DNA of 56,725 bases. It comes from a virus. Each line of letters starts with the position of its first letter. The first letter of the stretch is position 1. Positions 45,968-55,415 of the stretch are shown in pieces. The position numbers and the translations under genes are program-made. Below the pieces are notes generated by a model that saw only the letters and a program-made list of their open reading frames with translations, ran no database searches and was not told the origin of the DNA. The stretch covers positions 1-56,725 of the IMG/VR virus record IMGVR_UViG_3300005466_000008; one strand, given 5' to 3'.

Positions 45968-46404
45968 GATCCGAGTGCCCTTCGTTGCATCTCGGCTTGC
46001 CAAGCTTGGAGAAGGCGGAGCATGGTTTCGCCCTGATCTTGCAAAGGTTCAAGGCCGGACGCCAGCATTTCGCTGACCGCCTGCCACTTGTGGGCTACAC
46101 CGCGCCAGTCATCCTCCCGTGTACGGGCATCGTCCGCCCTCTTCTCCGCAGCCGCGACAGTTCTTGTCAGATGTAGTTCATATCGATCAATCGTCGCCTT
46201 CATCTCTCGTTCATGCTGAGAGGTTAGTGAGGCGACTTCTCGGTCATGTTGCTTCGTCAACTCATCGACCTGGCGCTTGGTCCATAGCCGAGAGGTGAAA
46301 AGCCCCATGAGGATGAGCATAACCAGGCCGCCGATCGAAAGCCCGTTAAGGGCCCATGTCGGCAACCCGGCTATCTCGGGAGGAACACCCTCAGCGAAGA
46401 ACAT
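45964..46404 (-). CDS. Membrane-anchored coiled-coil protein
   Basis: This 146-aa protein has an N-terminal membrane helix (about 16-36, NGLSIGGLVMLILMGLF) and a long charged coiled coil (about 42-100). This layout is common beside actinophage endolysins, and such proteins may be holin partners or spanin-like linkers. GGGGAGGAA precedes the ATG. Confidence 0.6.
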   Translation of the reverse strand: MFFAEGVPPEIAGLPTWALNGLSIGGLVMLILMGLFTSRLWTKRQVDELTKQHDREVASLTSQHEREMKATIDRYELHLTRTVAAAEKRADDARTREDDWRGVAHKWQAVSEMLASGLEPLQDQGETMLRLLQAWQAEMQRRALGS

Positions 46405-46426
46405 TTCCTCCCCGTCCCGCTCGTCG

Positions 46427-47230
46427 TCAGTTGGTGTGGACTGTGCCGTGCTCGGTGATGGTGATCTCGGCTGCCTGCGCCACACGAGCGAGCGGGGAGT
46501 TCGACGGTACCTGCTGTCCGTCCTTGTCCGGGTGGCCGATCCGGAAGTTGCGCTCAACCTGGGTGTCGTTGAAATGCTGCGCGACCGTGCGACCAGGGTA
46601 GCCCTCGGACCAGCCGGAGGCCTCGAGCATCGCCTTGCCCACCTCCTTTCGGATGGTCGGGTCCTTCAGCGCGCCGAGAAACAGCGAGTTGTACGTCTTC
46701 TGATCCACGGGGAACTCCTCCTCTGCCTTGTACGTCGAGAGGATTCCCCACGACGACGTGTTGTTCTCGGGATTGCTTGCACCACTCCCACTCCCGTACT
46801 CAAACGAGACGTGAAAGTGCAGGATATGCGGATCTGATCCGCTGTACGCCTCCTGGACGAACTGCCAGGAACCGTTGACCCTCCGCCACACCCAGATGCG
46901 ACGGTTGGAGATGACGTACTTGACACGTCGCTTGGTGTAGCCCATCGCGCGGACGTTAGCGACGATGAGCTGGACTATCCGCTCTGCCCCGCCCTTGATG
47001 AGCCACGGGCCTCGCGTGTCCACGTCTCGGGCGTGAACCTCGTTGATGTTGTCCGCATCGGAGGACGAGCCGGTGTTGCCGGTCTCATCCCGATTGTGAT
47101 CGGACACACGCTCCTCATGTGCCTTATCACCGATTGTCCCGTCCTGCGCCTTGTTGCGCTTCGGGTCTCCGACAGCATTGACCTCGTTCAGCAACGACGT
47201 GCTGACCGGCAAGCTTAGAACGTCAGCCAT
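46427..47230 (-). CDS. Endolysin, M15-like peptidase pattern
   Basis: This 267-aa protein carries the metallopeptidase layout GTIGDKAHEERVSDHN (residues 31-46), HARDVD (about 66-71) and HFHVSF (138-143), i.e. H...D...HxH zinc ligands of the M15/VanY-like class that cut peptide cross-links. The C-terminal region (about 160-267) is probably wall binding. No signal peptide is visible, so a holin is needed. AAAGGAGGATCAT precedes the ATG at 47230. Confidence 0.75.
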   Translation of the reverse strand: MADVLSLPVSTSLLNEVNAVGDPKRNKAQDGTIGDKAHEERVSDHNRDETGNTGSSSDADNINEVHARDVDTRGPWLIKGGAERIVQLIVANVRAMGYTKRRVKYVISNRRIWVWRRVNGSWQFVQEAYSGSDPHILHFHVSFEYGSGSGASNPENNTSSWGILSTYKAEEEFPVDQKTYNSLFLGALKDPTIRKEVGKAMLEASGWSEGYPGRTVAQHFNDTQVERNFRIGHPDKDGQQVPSNSPLARVAQAAEITITEHGTVHTN

Positions 47231-47364
47231 ATGATCCTCCTTTCGCATCCATCATCGCACGCACCCGCGTGGAGAATCTACGTTAGAGGGCACCCAGGTC
47301 CACGCTGAGCGGCCCACACCGCCGGTGCATGGTTCCCGGATGCCCCCGGGTTGTACGCGGGCTC

Positions 47365-47679
47365 TCAACCCATTGCGACGAGTAGGTCCCAGTCCTGGGG
47401 GATGCCCGCCTTGTTACGTACCTCCCCGGTTACCGGGTTGAACCAGTAGCCTTGGGGGACACGCCACCGGTCACGCCCGATCTGCCCATCACCGTAGACC
47501 TGGTTCAGGCTCAAAGATTCGCCGGTGTACTCGTCGTTGAGGACGATGTGTGACGGTCCTTCCAGCCGGTCCTGGGTCTCGGAAAAGACTCGGTCATCCA
47601 TGGTCTGCTGGATGTCCTCGGCATTGGTGCCATCGAACTTGACCCAGGGTGTCTCGGGAATCCACTCAGGTTCGGTCAT
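47365..47679 (-). CDS. Small tail-region protein
   Basis: This 104-aa acidic protein with a QGYWFNPVTGEVRNKAG segment is coupled to the upstream tail gene by TGATG. It may be a small tail-tip or chaperone protein. The family is unknown. The 115-nt gap that follows (47249-47364) holds one copy of the 10-mer and no gene. Confidence 0.55.
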   Translation of the reverse strand: MTEPEWIPETPWVKFDGTNAEDIQQTMDDRVFSETQDRLEGPSHIVLNDEYTGESLSLNQVYGDGQIGRDRWRVPQGYWFNPVTGEVRNKAGIPQDWDLLVAMG

Positions 47680-48254
47680 CAGATAACAACTCCTGTATCG
47701 CCGGGATCTGTACCGGCAAATTGTACGACCATATCGAGGATATCCCCGGAACTTGTGCAGAAGACAATCACATTTCCTGTGCCCGCCTGTCGGACGAGAG
47801 TCATCAGAATAGAAACTGTGGCATCCGTGGGGGATAGATACCATTCGTTGAGACTGACCACGTTTGACTGCGCATTGTTATCAATGGTCTGCCTCATGTA
47901 CCCGATAATGGTGCTTGACGTGGTGGCAGCACCAGATGTGGAAAGACGAAGTTGAATCTTACCCACATCATTGTCTATCGTGCCATCCATGTTGATCGGG
48001 CCAGTAGATATCTGGTAAAGCTTACCCGCCTTCATGGTGATGTTGTCGATCCGCAGTACGCCAGTCTCAGTGGTCGTAACGTTACCTGTGGAGGTGGTAC
48101 GTCGTCCTCGAGCGATAACCAGCTGCTGCGATCCTTCAATCGCAGAAGCTCGAGCATCGAGATCAGTGATGGCATTCTTCACAGCTACGCCGAAGCCAAC
48201 CGAGGGGATCGGCTGACCCTGAACGGGCGGAGTGATCGTGTACGGGCCAGCCAT
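47679..48254 (-). CDS. Minor tail protein
   Basis: This 191-aa, Ser/Thr/Gly-rich beta protein (GPYTITPPVQGQPIPSVGFG; NVTTTETGVLRIDNITMKAG) has the pattern of tail-tip proteins that follow the large tail protein in actinophages. A 1-nt gap links it to the 1051-aa tail gene. Confidence 0.68.
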   Translation of the reverse strand: MAGPYTITPPVQGQPIPSVGFGVAVKNAITDLDARASAIEGSQQLVIARGRRTTSTGNVTTTETGVLRIDNITMKAGKLYQISTGPINMDGTIDNDVGKIQLRLSTSGAATTSSTIIGYMRQTIDNNAQSNVVSLNEWYLSPTDATVSILMTLVRQAGTGNVIVFCTSSGDILDMVVQFAGTDPGDTGVVI

Positions 48255-48255
48255 G

Positions 48256-51200
48256 TTAGCTCCAAACTCCTTGGTCCCAGCCGTTCAGACCGTCCCACAC
48301 CGCAGCGGGGAGAACCTGAACAGCAGTGATTCCCTGCAAATACGAGGCACCATCTACTCCGTGTTGAACGGCCAGGATGCGCCAGGTTCCAGACACCTTG
48401 GTTCCAGTGGCATCAGAGATCGTGATGAGGTCACCAGGTTTACGTCGGGGGTCAGCCATGGCGGTGATTGTCACTTGGGGACGAGGACGGGCAAGGATGT
48501 TCGTCAATTGCGCAGCCGTATCTGCCGCTGTCTGACGATCTTGCAACCAGTCAAAGTCAGCATCCAAGCTTCGCTCAGTCCGAATCAACACTGACGCATC
48601 ATCTCGCACAGTAGTGTACCCGTCGGCCTGCCGGAAACCATATCCCAAGATATTGATGAATGGCACCTGATCAGCACCATTTACCAAGTACGTCGTAGTG
48701 CCAGTGAAGTTTACGACACGAAGCACCACTGATTGCGCAGACGTGCTGTCAAATGAGGCCTTGACGGAGTTCTCGTTAAGAACCGTGCCAGATCCATCGG
48801 CAGCATTGTTGACCGTGATGTAGTGCGCGTTTGGCTGGGGTCCGGTCGTAACCTGGGTGGAGGTCAAGTTGATGATGTTGTATTCTGTACCGCCATAGTT
48901 CGAAGCACCATGGATCTCAACAGCAGGCACATCCAAGGCCATCGTTAGCAACGTGGTACCTGGGGGGATCGTGATGGCCGTGAGGTATTGCAGAACCGGT
49001 TGTGGCTTGGTGTCTAGTCGCGTGTCCTGGAACTTCAGCGTCACAACATTACGGATGAGCGAAGGATCTGCCGCAGCTTCGAGTGCAGTCGAGTTCGTAC
49101 TGGTATCTTGCACGGCAACCGAAGTCATCTGTGCTGTCTCACCAAAGTAAGTCGGCGGCAGGAACTCAAGCGCATCTATCTCGTTAGCTCGATACATCGC
49201 AAGGGCATTCCGAGCCACCTCGGAGAAGGTGTCCCAGACGTTGGCGGGCTCTTCTGTCGCCATTCCCTGCATCTTGATGTTGGTAGCCCGCATGGTTGCG
49301 TTCATCGCGTTAGGCATTGTCGGCAGCGGGTAGCAATCATCGAAGAAGTCCCGGAACAACACGGGATTTCCACTATCAATGATGACATCAGAAGTAGGCA
49401 TATGGACGTTGAACGTGAAGCCGGTAGATCCCCCGTTAGATCGAAGCTGAGCATCAGTTGGGTATAGCTGAGAAGTATCATTCCAGCCGTTCGTGGCGAA
49501 GAACGTAGAAACGTTGGTCAGCTTCTGACCATCCATCTGATACAGATACTGCCCAGCAGCAAAATCCCACGCAAAGCCAATGTGATGCCACGCACCATCG
49601 GTAGGCAAAGCGAAGAACGATCCCAGCAAAACGCTTCCGTAGCCATGCGAGTCATTACCCATCGAGATGGTAGGCTGACGATTGCTGGGGTTCAACGTGC
49701 ACGAGACATATCCGAGAAACGTGCCGTAGCGATCATTCGCTCGTACGTTGAACTGAAACCCGTAGTTATTTCCAGCCGGAAGGTACGCCGGATTGTCAGT
49801 TAGCGCATCACCCCTGACCCAAAATGACACTCTCCCCCGACTATTTGCCGATGACATCCAGTCGGCCATAACCGGCCCTGTTCCCCCGTTGTCGTACAGG
49901 TGAGGAAATTCGGAAGTCGGGAAGAGGTACATGGATCGAGCACCAAGCGACAGCCATACGGTTTTGCTGGCGTTCTGATAAGCATCCATCCCAGTCAAGA
50001 ACTTGCCAGCCACTGGCTGTGGGTACTTATGCCCAAACAGAAGAGTAGGATTCACATTGTCGTAAAAATAGGCTGCATTGTAATCTCGCCAGGTACCCCA
50101 GTGAGCATGGACTGATCCGTAGAGGGGGTTCCAGTACCGGGAGTACTTGGTGGGTGCCGGGCCAACGAACGACCCTCCACGGGCCATCAGATACGTTACT
50201 ACCCAGTCAAGATTCAAGCCCTCACGAAGCGCAGATACCACCGGCAACTGGATGCTTCGGTTCATCCGGATGCGAGCCTTACTCACCGCATTCAGCGTCA
50301 CCTCATCACCAGAGATTGGTGTGCCTTGCATCTGTCCTTTGAAGACCTGGGTGTCCACACCGCCTGATGTCGTCAACGTGCGGATGAGGGCAGTTACATC
50401 TGGCACATCTCGGTTATATGCGGCGATCGGGCTATCGGTATTGAACTGTGACCACCATTGCTTGGCAGTCATCGTCGGACGCTCGAATATTTCAAGCGTC
50501 ACGGCTGCCATCACGACAGCACTTGCACCAGACGCGTTACTGCTCGAAGCCGAGTAAGGCCCAGATCCCCGGAATGTACTCACGGCACCGGTAAGTAACA
50601 GACCGTTAACCGCCGGATTGCCAATGAGCGACACGCCTGTACCGCTCGGAGTAGATGTACCGACCGATGAATTCTGTCCCCAGAAGAATACCTGGTACCC
50701 AGCAGTCGGAGCCACCGTCGACTGGCTGTGAGAGGTAACACCAGTTCCGGTCTCAATCGACAGATCTGCCTTGGCTATCCTCACATCCATCACTCCACCG
50801 GAAGGAGTCCGGCCAAAGAAAGGGACGGTCATGGCGATGAAGTTAACTGCCGAATCAGATGTCAGCGTGAGGTATGGATTGGTGCTATTCCACCGCTTCT
50901 TGTAGTAGAGAAACATCTGATAGGGCGCATCAGCAATCGAGCCGAGGAATTGCCACTGATCCTTGGGATCCGTTAGGTTCTGAGCAAGTACCGTCGAGAC
51001 GTTGTCTACGATCACGCATGCGAGCAGCGAGTCACCCTGTGCGGCGGTGGTCGGAATCGGTACCAGCAAGAACTTGGTCGTCGGATCGCTATTCCAACTA
51101 GACGAACTGCTATTCGAGTTCACGAAGGAGCGCATGCCTGACGAGCCGATTACCTGACCGATCCGGCCAGCCATCCCTGTCGTGAGCACCCCGGCAGCAT

Positions 51201-51411
51201 CACCCTGACCAGTCATCGTCACCGTGTCTGGTAGCGCATCATCTAGTGCGTGAGTGACAGTGAACGTTCCCGACATTTGCTCAGACAGGTTCACGAGTGA
51301 GTCAGGATTGTCCGTCTTCTCAGTTGCCTGAACCTCACGCCACTGCGCTGTGAGCTGGTGTGGTCCCCACTCGATCGAAGCCGAATTGAGGGCATCATCT
51401 AGTGCCGTCAT
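48256..51411 (-). CDS. Large minor tail protein with LamG-like domain
   Basis: At 1051 aa this is the second largest structural gene after... it is in fact the largest in the window. N-terminal beta domains (about 1-330) are followed by a LamG/concanavalin-like region (about 535-660, with RVSFWVRGDALTDNPAYL, DGAWHHIGFAWD and YLYQMDGQ) and a long C-terminal part that includes RKPGDLITISDATG. It is probably the tail hub/adsorption protein. TGATG couples it to the Dit-like gene. Confidence 0.82.
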   Translation of the reverse strand: MTALDDALNSASIEWGPHQLTAQWREVQATEKTDNPDSLVNLSEQMSGTFTVTHALDDALPDTVTMTGQGDAAGVLTTGMAGRIGQVIGSSGMRSFVNSNSSSSSWNSDPTTKFLLVPIPTTAAQGDSLLACVIVDNVSTVLAQNLTDPKDQWQFLGSIADAPYQMFLYYKKRWNSTNPYLTLTSDSAVNFIAMTVPFFGRTPSGGVMDVRIAKADLSIETGTGVTSHSQSTVAPTAGYQVFFWGQNSSVGTSTPSGTGVSLIGNPAVNGLLLTGAVSTFRGSGPYSASSSNASGASAVVMAAVTLEIFERPTMTAKQWWSQFNTDSPIAAYNRDVPDVTALIRTLTTSGGVDTQVFKGQMQGTPISGDEVTLNAVSKARIRMNRSIQLPVVSALREGLNLDWVVTYLMARGGSFVGPAPTKYSRYWNPLYGSVHAHWGTWRDYNAAYFYDNVNPTLLFGHKYPQPVAGKFLTGMDAYQNASKTVWLSLGARSMYLFPTSEFPHLYDNGGTGPVMADWMSSANSRGRVSFWVRGDALTDNPAYLPAGNNYGFQFNVRANDRYGTFLGYVSCTLNPSNRQPTISMGNDSHGYGSVLLGSFFALPTDGAWHHIGFAWDFAAGQYLYQMDGQKLTNVSTFFATNGWNDTSQLYPTDAQLRSNGGSTGFTFNVHMPTSDVIIDSGNPVLFRDFFDDCYPLPTMPNAMNATMRATNIKMQGMATEEPANVWDTFSEVARNALAMYRANEIDALEFLPPTYFGETAQMTSVAVQDTSTNSTALEAAADPSLIRNVVTLKFQDTRLDTKPQPVLQYLTAITIPPGTTLLTMALDVPAVEIHGASNYGGTEYNIINLTSTQVTTGPQPNAHYITVNNAADGSGTVLNENSVKASFDSTSAQSVVLRVVNFTGTTTYLVNGADQVPFINILGYGFRQADGYTTVRDDASVLIRTERSLDADFDWLQDRQTAADTAAQLTNILARPRPQVTITAMADPRRKPGDLITISDATGTKVSGTWRILAVQHGVDGASYLQGITAVQVLPAAVWDGLNGWDQGVWS

Positions 51412-52337
51412 CAGGACACCAACTCCCGAAGAACCATGGTGATTGGAGCACGCCACTTCGCATCGAAGACCACCGTGTCAGTAAGCGAAAGAATCTCAAC
51501 CGCTCGCATTCCTGATCCCGGTGCCCAGGGGTTGACCACGCTGTCTTGCTCGAACTGCATTGAATCAAGGAAGAGAGATCCTCCGGTCGTGATCGTAGAT
51601 CCAGTCAACAGTACAGCAGGCTGACCGTACACAGCATTGCTCGGAGGCGTTCCAGTCGCAGAAAGCTGAGTCCATGTAGTTACTGCCGTAGTCGTAGACG
51701 AAGCCTCACTGATGAATGCACCAGAAGCATCCAGCCACCGCAATCGAAGACTTGCCGTGATGGAAGTATCCACTACGCCATCAGGAGCAAGATAACAACT
51801 CCACATATAAGGCAGGTTTTGCACCACCGGGTAGCCATACCAGTTCCGATACGGCGCATTGAGCAGCAGAATCGGTGTGGTCGATGCAGTCACAGGAAAG
51901 GACCATTGCAACGATCGAGGTGCGCCCGTTCGCTGAATCAGAGCAGTCCCGCTGAGCAACGTTCCATCAGCTGCTGCACCACCACTCGTCTTGAATCCAG
52001 TGGTGTCGTAGAGATGACTCGTCGTGCTTCCCTGATTAGGCAGCAGCATATTACTCACGGACGGATCAGCGAAGGCCCAAGGACCAAGCCCCATCGCACC
52101 GTACCAGTACTGGGCCAAGAGCCCGTAGTTGTCCTGATGCAGAGCATTCCAGTTTAAGGTTATCTGCCGTGCACCACTTGGTGAGGAAGTCACGATATGG
52201 TGAGCCGACGACGTGATGAAGTCAACAACGTTCTTCTCGAAGGGGCGGTCCACACCGCCGCGCGGCCATGGCAGTAGTGTCATCGCTCCGGGCTTGCCGA
52301 AGTAGATGTCAGGCCAGATTCGAGGTGCTCGCACCAT
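51411..52337 (-). CDS. Distal tail / minor tail protein
   Basis: This 308-aa protein follows the tape measure, the usual Dit position. It has an N-terminal structural segment (VRAPRIWPDIYFGKPGAMTL), a GARQITLNWNALHQDN segment, a central Ig/lectin-like region and a C-terminal VEILSLTDTVVFDAKWRAP. ATG at 52337 has GGAGG 8 nt upstream. Confidence 0.75.
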   Translation of the reverse strand: MVRAPRIWPDIYFGKPGAMTLLPWPRGGVDRPFEKNVVDFITSSAHHIVTSSPSGARQITLNWNALHQDNYGLLAQYWYGAMGLGPWAFADPSVSNMLLPNQGSTTSHLYDTTGFKTSGGAAADGTLLSGTALIQRTGAPRSLQWSFPVTASTTPILLLNAPYRNWYGYPVVQNLPYMWSCYLAPDGVVDTSITASLRLRWLDASGAFISEASSTTTAVTTWTQLSATGTPPSNAVYGQPAVLLTGSTITTGGSLFLDSMQFEQDSVVNPWAPGSGMRAVEILSLTDTVVFDAKWRAPITMVLRELVS

Positions 52338-52339
52338 CT

Positions 52340-55114
52340 CTACTTCCTCCCCGATCCAGCCCATGAGGTGAGCTGCTTACCTCGATCGTTTGCCTTCGTC
52401 ACTGCCACCGGGTTACCGGTGATCGCATCGACCACGAGCGAGGCGAATTCCTTGTCCCCGATCGAGATCTTGTATTCGCGCGTTCCGGACGTCGTGACCG
52501 CCGGAGCCACTGCCGCTGAGGAGGCCCCCGATTTCGTCGTGGAGCCACTGGGAACCGTCGCACGGGACAATCCCGTGACCGCCCCCGCCAACGCGGCTGT
52601 GGGCCTCTGAGACCCATCATTGATGCCCTGAGCAAAGTCGTTCATGAAGCGCCGACCACGCAGCAGCACGTAACCCTTACCGGACAACGGTCCGGTCTTC
52701 GCCGGAGAACCAGGCAGGAAGTCGGTCACGGCGTGCACGATCGAGGAAGCCTTGTCTCGCACCGCCCCAAGCATGGAGCCAATGCCGTTGATGAAGCCTC
52801 GGATCAAATCCCGGCCCTTGTTGTAAAGCAGCTTTCCCAGGTTGCCCAGCGCACCAGAGATCCGGCCCGGGAGTCCACGCACCGTGTTGAGCAGCGAGTT
52901 GAGCTGGCCGACTGCAGCGTTCTTCGCGCTGGTGAAGGCGTTCTTGATGTAGGAGATGATGATTCGGACGCCGAGAATGAACGTCTTAACCCGACTGATT
53001 GCTCCGCTAACGATAGAGATAATCGCATTCCATACCGTCCGAGTCGTAGCTCGAATGGCGTTGAGAACTGCATTCCAGACAGCTCGTGCTGCGTTGATTC
53101 CTGCCGTGATGATGGCACGAGTGATGTTGATCTGGGCCTGGATGAAAGCAACGATGAAGTTGAATACCGCCACTGCGACGTTCTTGATCGCGGTGATTGC
53201 CGTCTTCACCCCATTGAAGATGGCAGTCCAGATGGTGACTGTCGTCTTCCACAAGAACTTGTAGTAGTTGATGATGAAGTCGATTACTGCCTTGATAATC
53301 GGCCAGGCTGTGTTCATGAACCAATCGGCTACGGCCTTGATAGCGATCTTGATGGCAGCCCACACCGCGAGTACGATCGTGCGGAACGTCTCACTGTGCT
53401 TCCATAGCAGAACGATGCCAGCGATCAGCGCACCGACAGCTACCACTACAAGGCCGATTGGGTTAGCTGATAGGGCCGCATTCAAGAGCCATTGCACGGC
53501 TGTCCAGGCGATTACAGCAGCTCGAGCGGCAAAGAATACGACATTGGCTGCCAGGATAGCCACTCGGTTAGCGATAACGGCAGCTGTGCTGGCAACCCAG
53601 GACGCTACCATCTGGCCAGCCATCAAAGCGGCTACCGCAACACCAGCCGCGCGGTTAGCCACCATTGCAGCAGTACTGGCGACCCAGGCCGCTACCATTC
53701 GGACACCAACAACGGCTTGAAGTGCGAGATACTGCACTTTAGTCGCAACAGCAGCAGCCGCATTCGCTATCCAGGCTGCGGTATTCCTGACAATCTTCGA
53801 TTGGAGAACATCCTGAACAGCAGACACGACTTTAGCTGCGGCAGCATAGACCTTGTACGCGCCAGCAAGAGCCACCACCGCGCCAGCCACCGGACCGAGC
53901 CAAGACATGTTGTCACTGAGGAATTGGGCCAGCTTGAGAAGCAGCGGAGCAAGGGCATTGATTGCGGGGACTAGAACACCGGTCAACTGTCCCGCAAGCT
54001 GAGTAATTGCCGGAGCCAGCGCGATGATCGCCGGAGTCAGTGCTTGTAGCAACGCCAGGAAGACTTGGCCCGCGCCAGTCCCGATCGCCTGCAACGCCTG
54101 CCCGATCGAAGTGAGAACCTGCGTGCCTTGCGCGGTTTGCAGGAACGCGGCGAACTGAGAGACCAAGTTACCGATCACGCCGACAGCATTACCACCATCT
54201 CCGATCAGTATGCTGAACAAAGCCTTTGCGATGGTCCCAACGTCTTTGAGGAATCCACCCAGGGACTGGAGGATCGGTAGGGCCGTAGCAAAGACCTTGT
54301 CCAAGTCGATGTTGTTAAGGAAGATGGCAAACTTGGCGAGCGCATTGGCCACCTGACCACCGATGATCCCCCCGAACTTCGATCCTTGCGCTGCCAGGCC
54401 GATGAAGCCAGTCACCACTGGACCGAGCGAGCGCCGGATCTGGAGCAGGAATGCATTCACCCCGGAGAGGATCGTCCGCAAACCTTCGATGTTGCGGGAG
54501 TTCGTAGCGGTCTTTACCACATTCTGAGCGATCTGACCCATCGCAAAAGCTACGCCTCGAGCTTGCGCGGTAAGCGAGACTAGACGCTTGATGATCGTTG
54601 ATACCGCTCCAGCTGCCCCCTGGAAGAACGCGTCTTGGATGCCATTCTTGGCCTCCTTCAGTGCAGGAACAGACGCACGAACGGCCTTGGCGAATGCTTG
54701 CGCATTGGGAGACAGCTTCTTTAGTGCTTCGTCAAATTTGGCAGCGTCTCCACCTGCCGCTTTCAACGCATCACCGACGCCAGAAACGGCGATCTTGGCA
54801 ACAGCGAATGCCGAGGCGAACGACAGGATTACCGCCGGAGCAGCGGCAAGTCCAGCACCAACGAGGGGCCCGATGGCTGCGAGAGCACCTACCAGCAGAT
54901 GCGCACTCCCCGTCACCAGGTTGATCGCTCCGCCAACCTTGAGAAAGCCTTTGGTGAAAGAGGAAAATGCACCCAGCACCTTGGAACTGGCTTTGTCGAT
55001 CCCGCCCAGTTCCTTCTTTGCCTTCTCGGTGTCTCGGACTGCTCGAACGATCCCAGCGCCATCATAGTCAATCTCGATGGTGCCCCGGATCGTCCCGAGC
55101 GTGTGGTTAGCCAT
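52340..55114 (-). CDS. Tape measure protein
   Basis: This 924-aa protein sets tail length. It has an N-terminal coiled region, then long hydrophobic helical stretches (about 60-120, 380-580) and Ala/Ile-rich repeats (AWVASTAAMVANRAAGVA type). The C-terminal region ends in LPGSPAKTGPLSG, common in tape measures. Its frame passes from the tail chaperones. At about 1.5 Angstrom per residue it implies a tail near 140 nm. Confidence 0.9.
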   Translation of the reverse strand: MANHTLGTIRGTIEIDYDGAGIVRAVRDTEKAKKELGGIDKASSKVLGAFSSFTKGFLKVGGAINLVTGSAHLLVGALAAIGPLVGAGLAAAPAVILSFASAFAVAKIAVSGVGDALKAAGGDAAKFDEALKKLSPNAQAFAKAVRASVPALKEAKNGIQDAFFQGAAGAVSTIIKRLVSLTAQARGVAFAMGQIAQNVVKTATNSRNIEGLRTILSGVNAFLLQIRRSLGPVVTGFIGLAAQGSKFGGIIGGQVANALAKFAIFLNNIDLDKVFATALPILQSLGGFLKDVGTIAKALFSILIGDGGNAVGVIGNLVSQFAAFLQTAQGTQVLTSIGQALQAIGTGAGQVFLALLQALTPAIIALAPAITQLAGQLTGVLVPAINALAPLLLKLAQFLSDNMSWLGPVAGAVVALAGAYKVYAAAAKVVSAVQDVLQSKIVRNTAAWIANAAAAVATKVQYLALQAVVGVRMVAAWVASTAAMVANRAAGVAVAALMAGQMVASWVASTAAVIANRVAILAANVVFFAARAAVIAWTAVQWLLNAALSANPIGLVVVAVGALIAGIVLLWKHSETFRTIVLAVWAAIKIAIKAVADWFMNTAWPIIKAVIDFIINYYKFLWKTTVTIWTAIFNGVKTAITAIKNVAVAVFNFIVAFIQAQINITRAIITAGINAARAVWNAVLNAIRATTRTVWNAIISIVSGAISRVKTFILGVRIIISYIKNAFTSAKNAAVGQLNSLLNTVRGLPGRISGALGNLGKLLYNKGRDLIRGFINGIGSMLGAVRDKASSIVHAVTDFLPGSPAKTGPLSGKGYVLLRGRRFMNDFAQGINDGSQRPTAALAGAVTGLSRATVPSGSTTKSGASSAAVAPAVTTSGTREYKISIGDKEFASLVVDAITGNPVAVTKANDRGKQLTSWAGSGRK

Positions 55115-55118
55115 CAGG

Positions 55119-55415
55119 TCACCCGCTTACCGATCGGAATCGTTGCTTCTGCTCCGACAATTCAACGCCTAGGTATTCGTCCAATACGCGCTGGCGAGCA
55201 CGGTTATGGGCTTGGTCTTTCGCACTACTCGGAAGACGATTCTCGGCCTCATCCATCGCGTTCTCGATGGTAGTTCCAAAGGTAAAGATCGCACGGTCCG
55301 TGCAAAAAGCAACCCAGGGATCGGAAGCGCCAAGAAGTGCGGACGGGCGGCAATGCAGCTTAGTCGCCATGTTCCACACCTCCCAGATCAGCCGTGGATC
55401 ACTCGCGAAAGGCAA
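55119..55415 (-). CDS. Tail assembly chaperone, frameshift-type second frame
   Basis: This frame (98 aa if begun at TTG 55415) overlaps the end of the 180-aa chaperone. It lies in the position where the G-T style fusion is made. The relation of the frames requires +1 (or -2) slippage, not the common -1. Candidate slip sites are UUU-C before the stop (TTT at 55410) and CTTTTC at 55452-55447. The frame stays open upstream for about 90 nt. An independent TTG start is possible. Confidence 0.65.
   Translation of the reverse strand: MPFASDPRLIWEVWNMATKLHCRPSALLGASDPWVAFCTDRAIFTFGTTIENAMDEAENRLPSSAKDQAHNRARQRVLDEYLGVELSEQKQRFRSVSG

Noticed and set aside
1030-54590. Frequent CTAG in Leu-Asp codon pairs (CTA-GAY)
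   Set aside because: Many Leu-Asp pairs use CTG instead, and without counts I cannot show enrichment.
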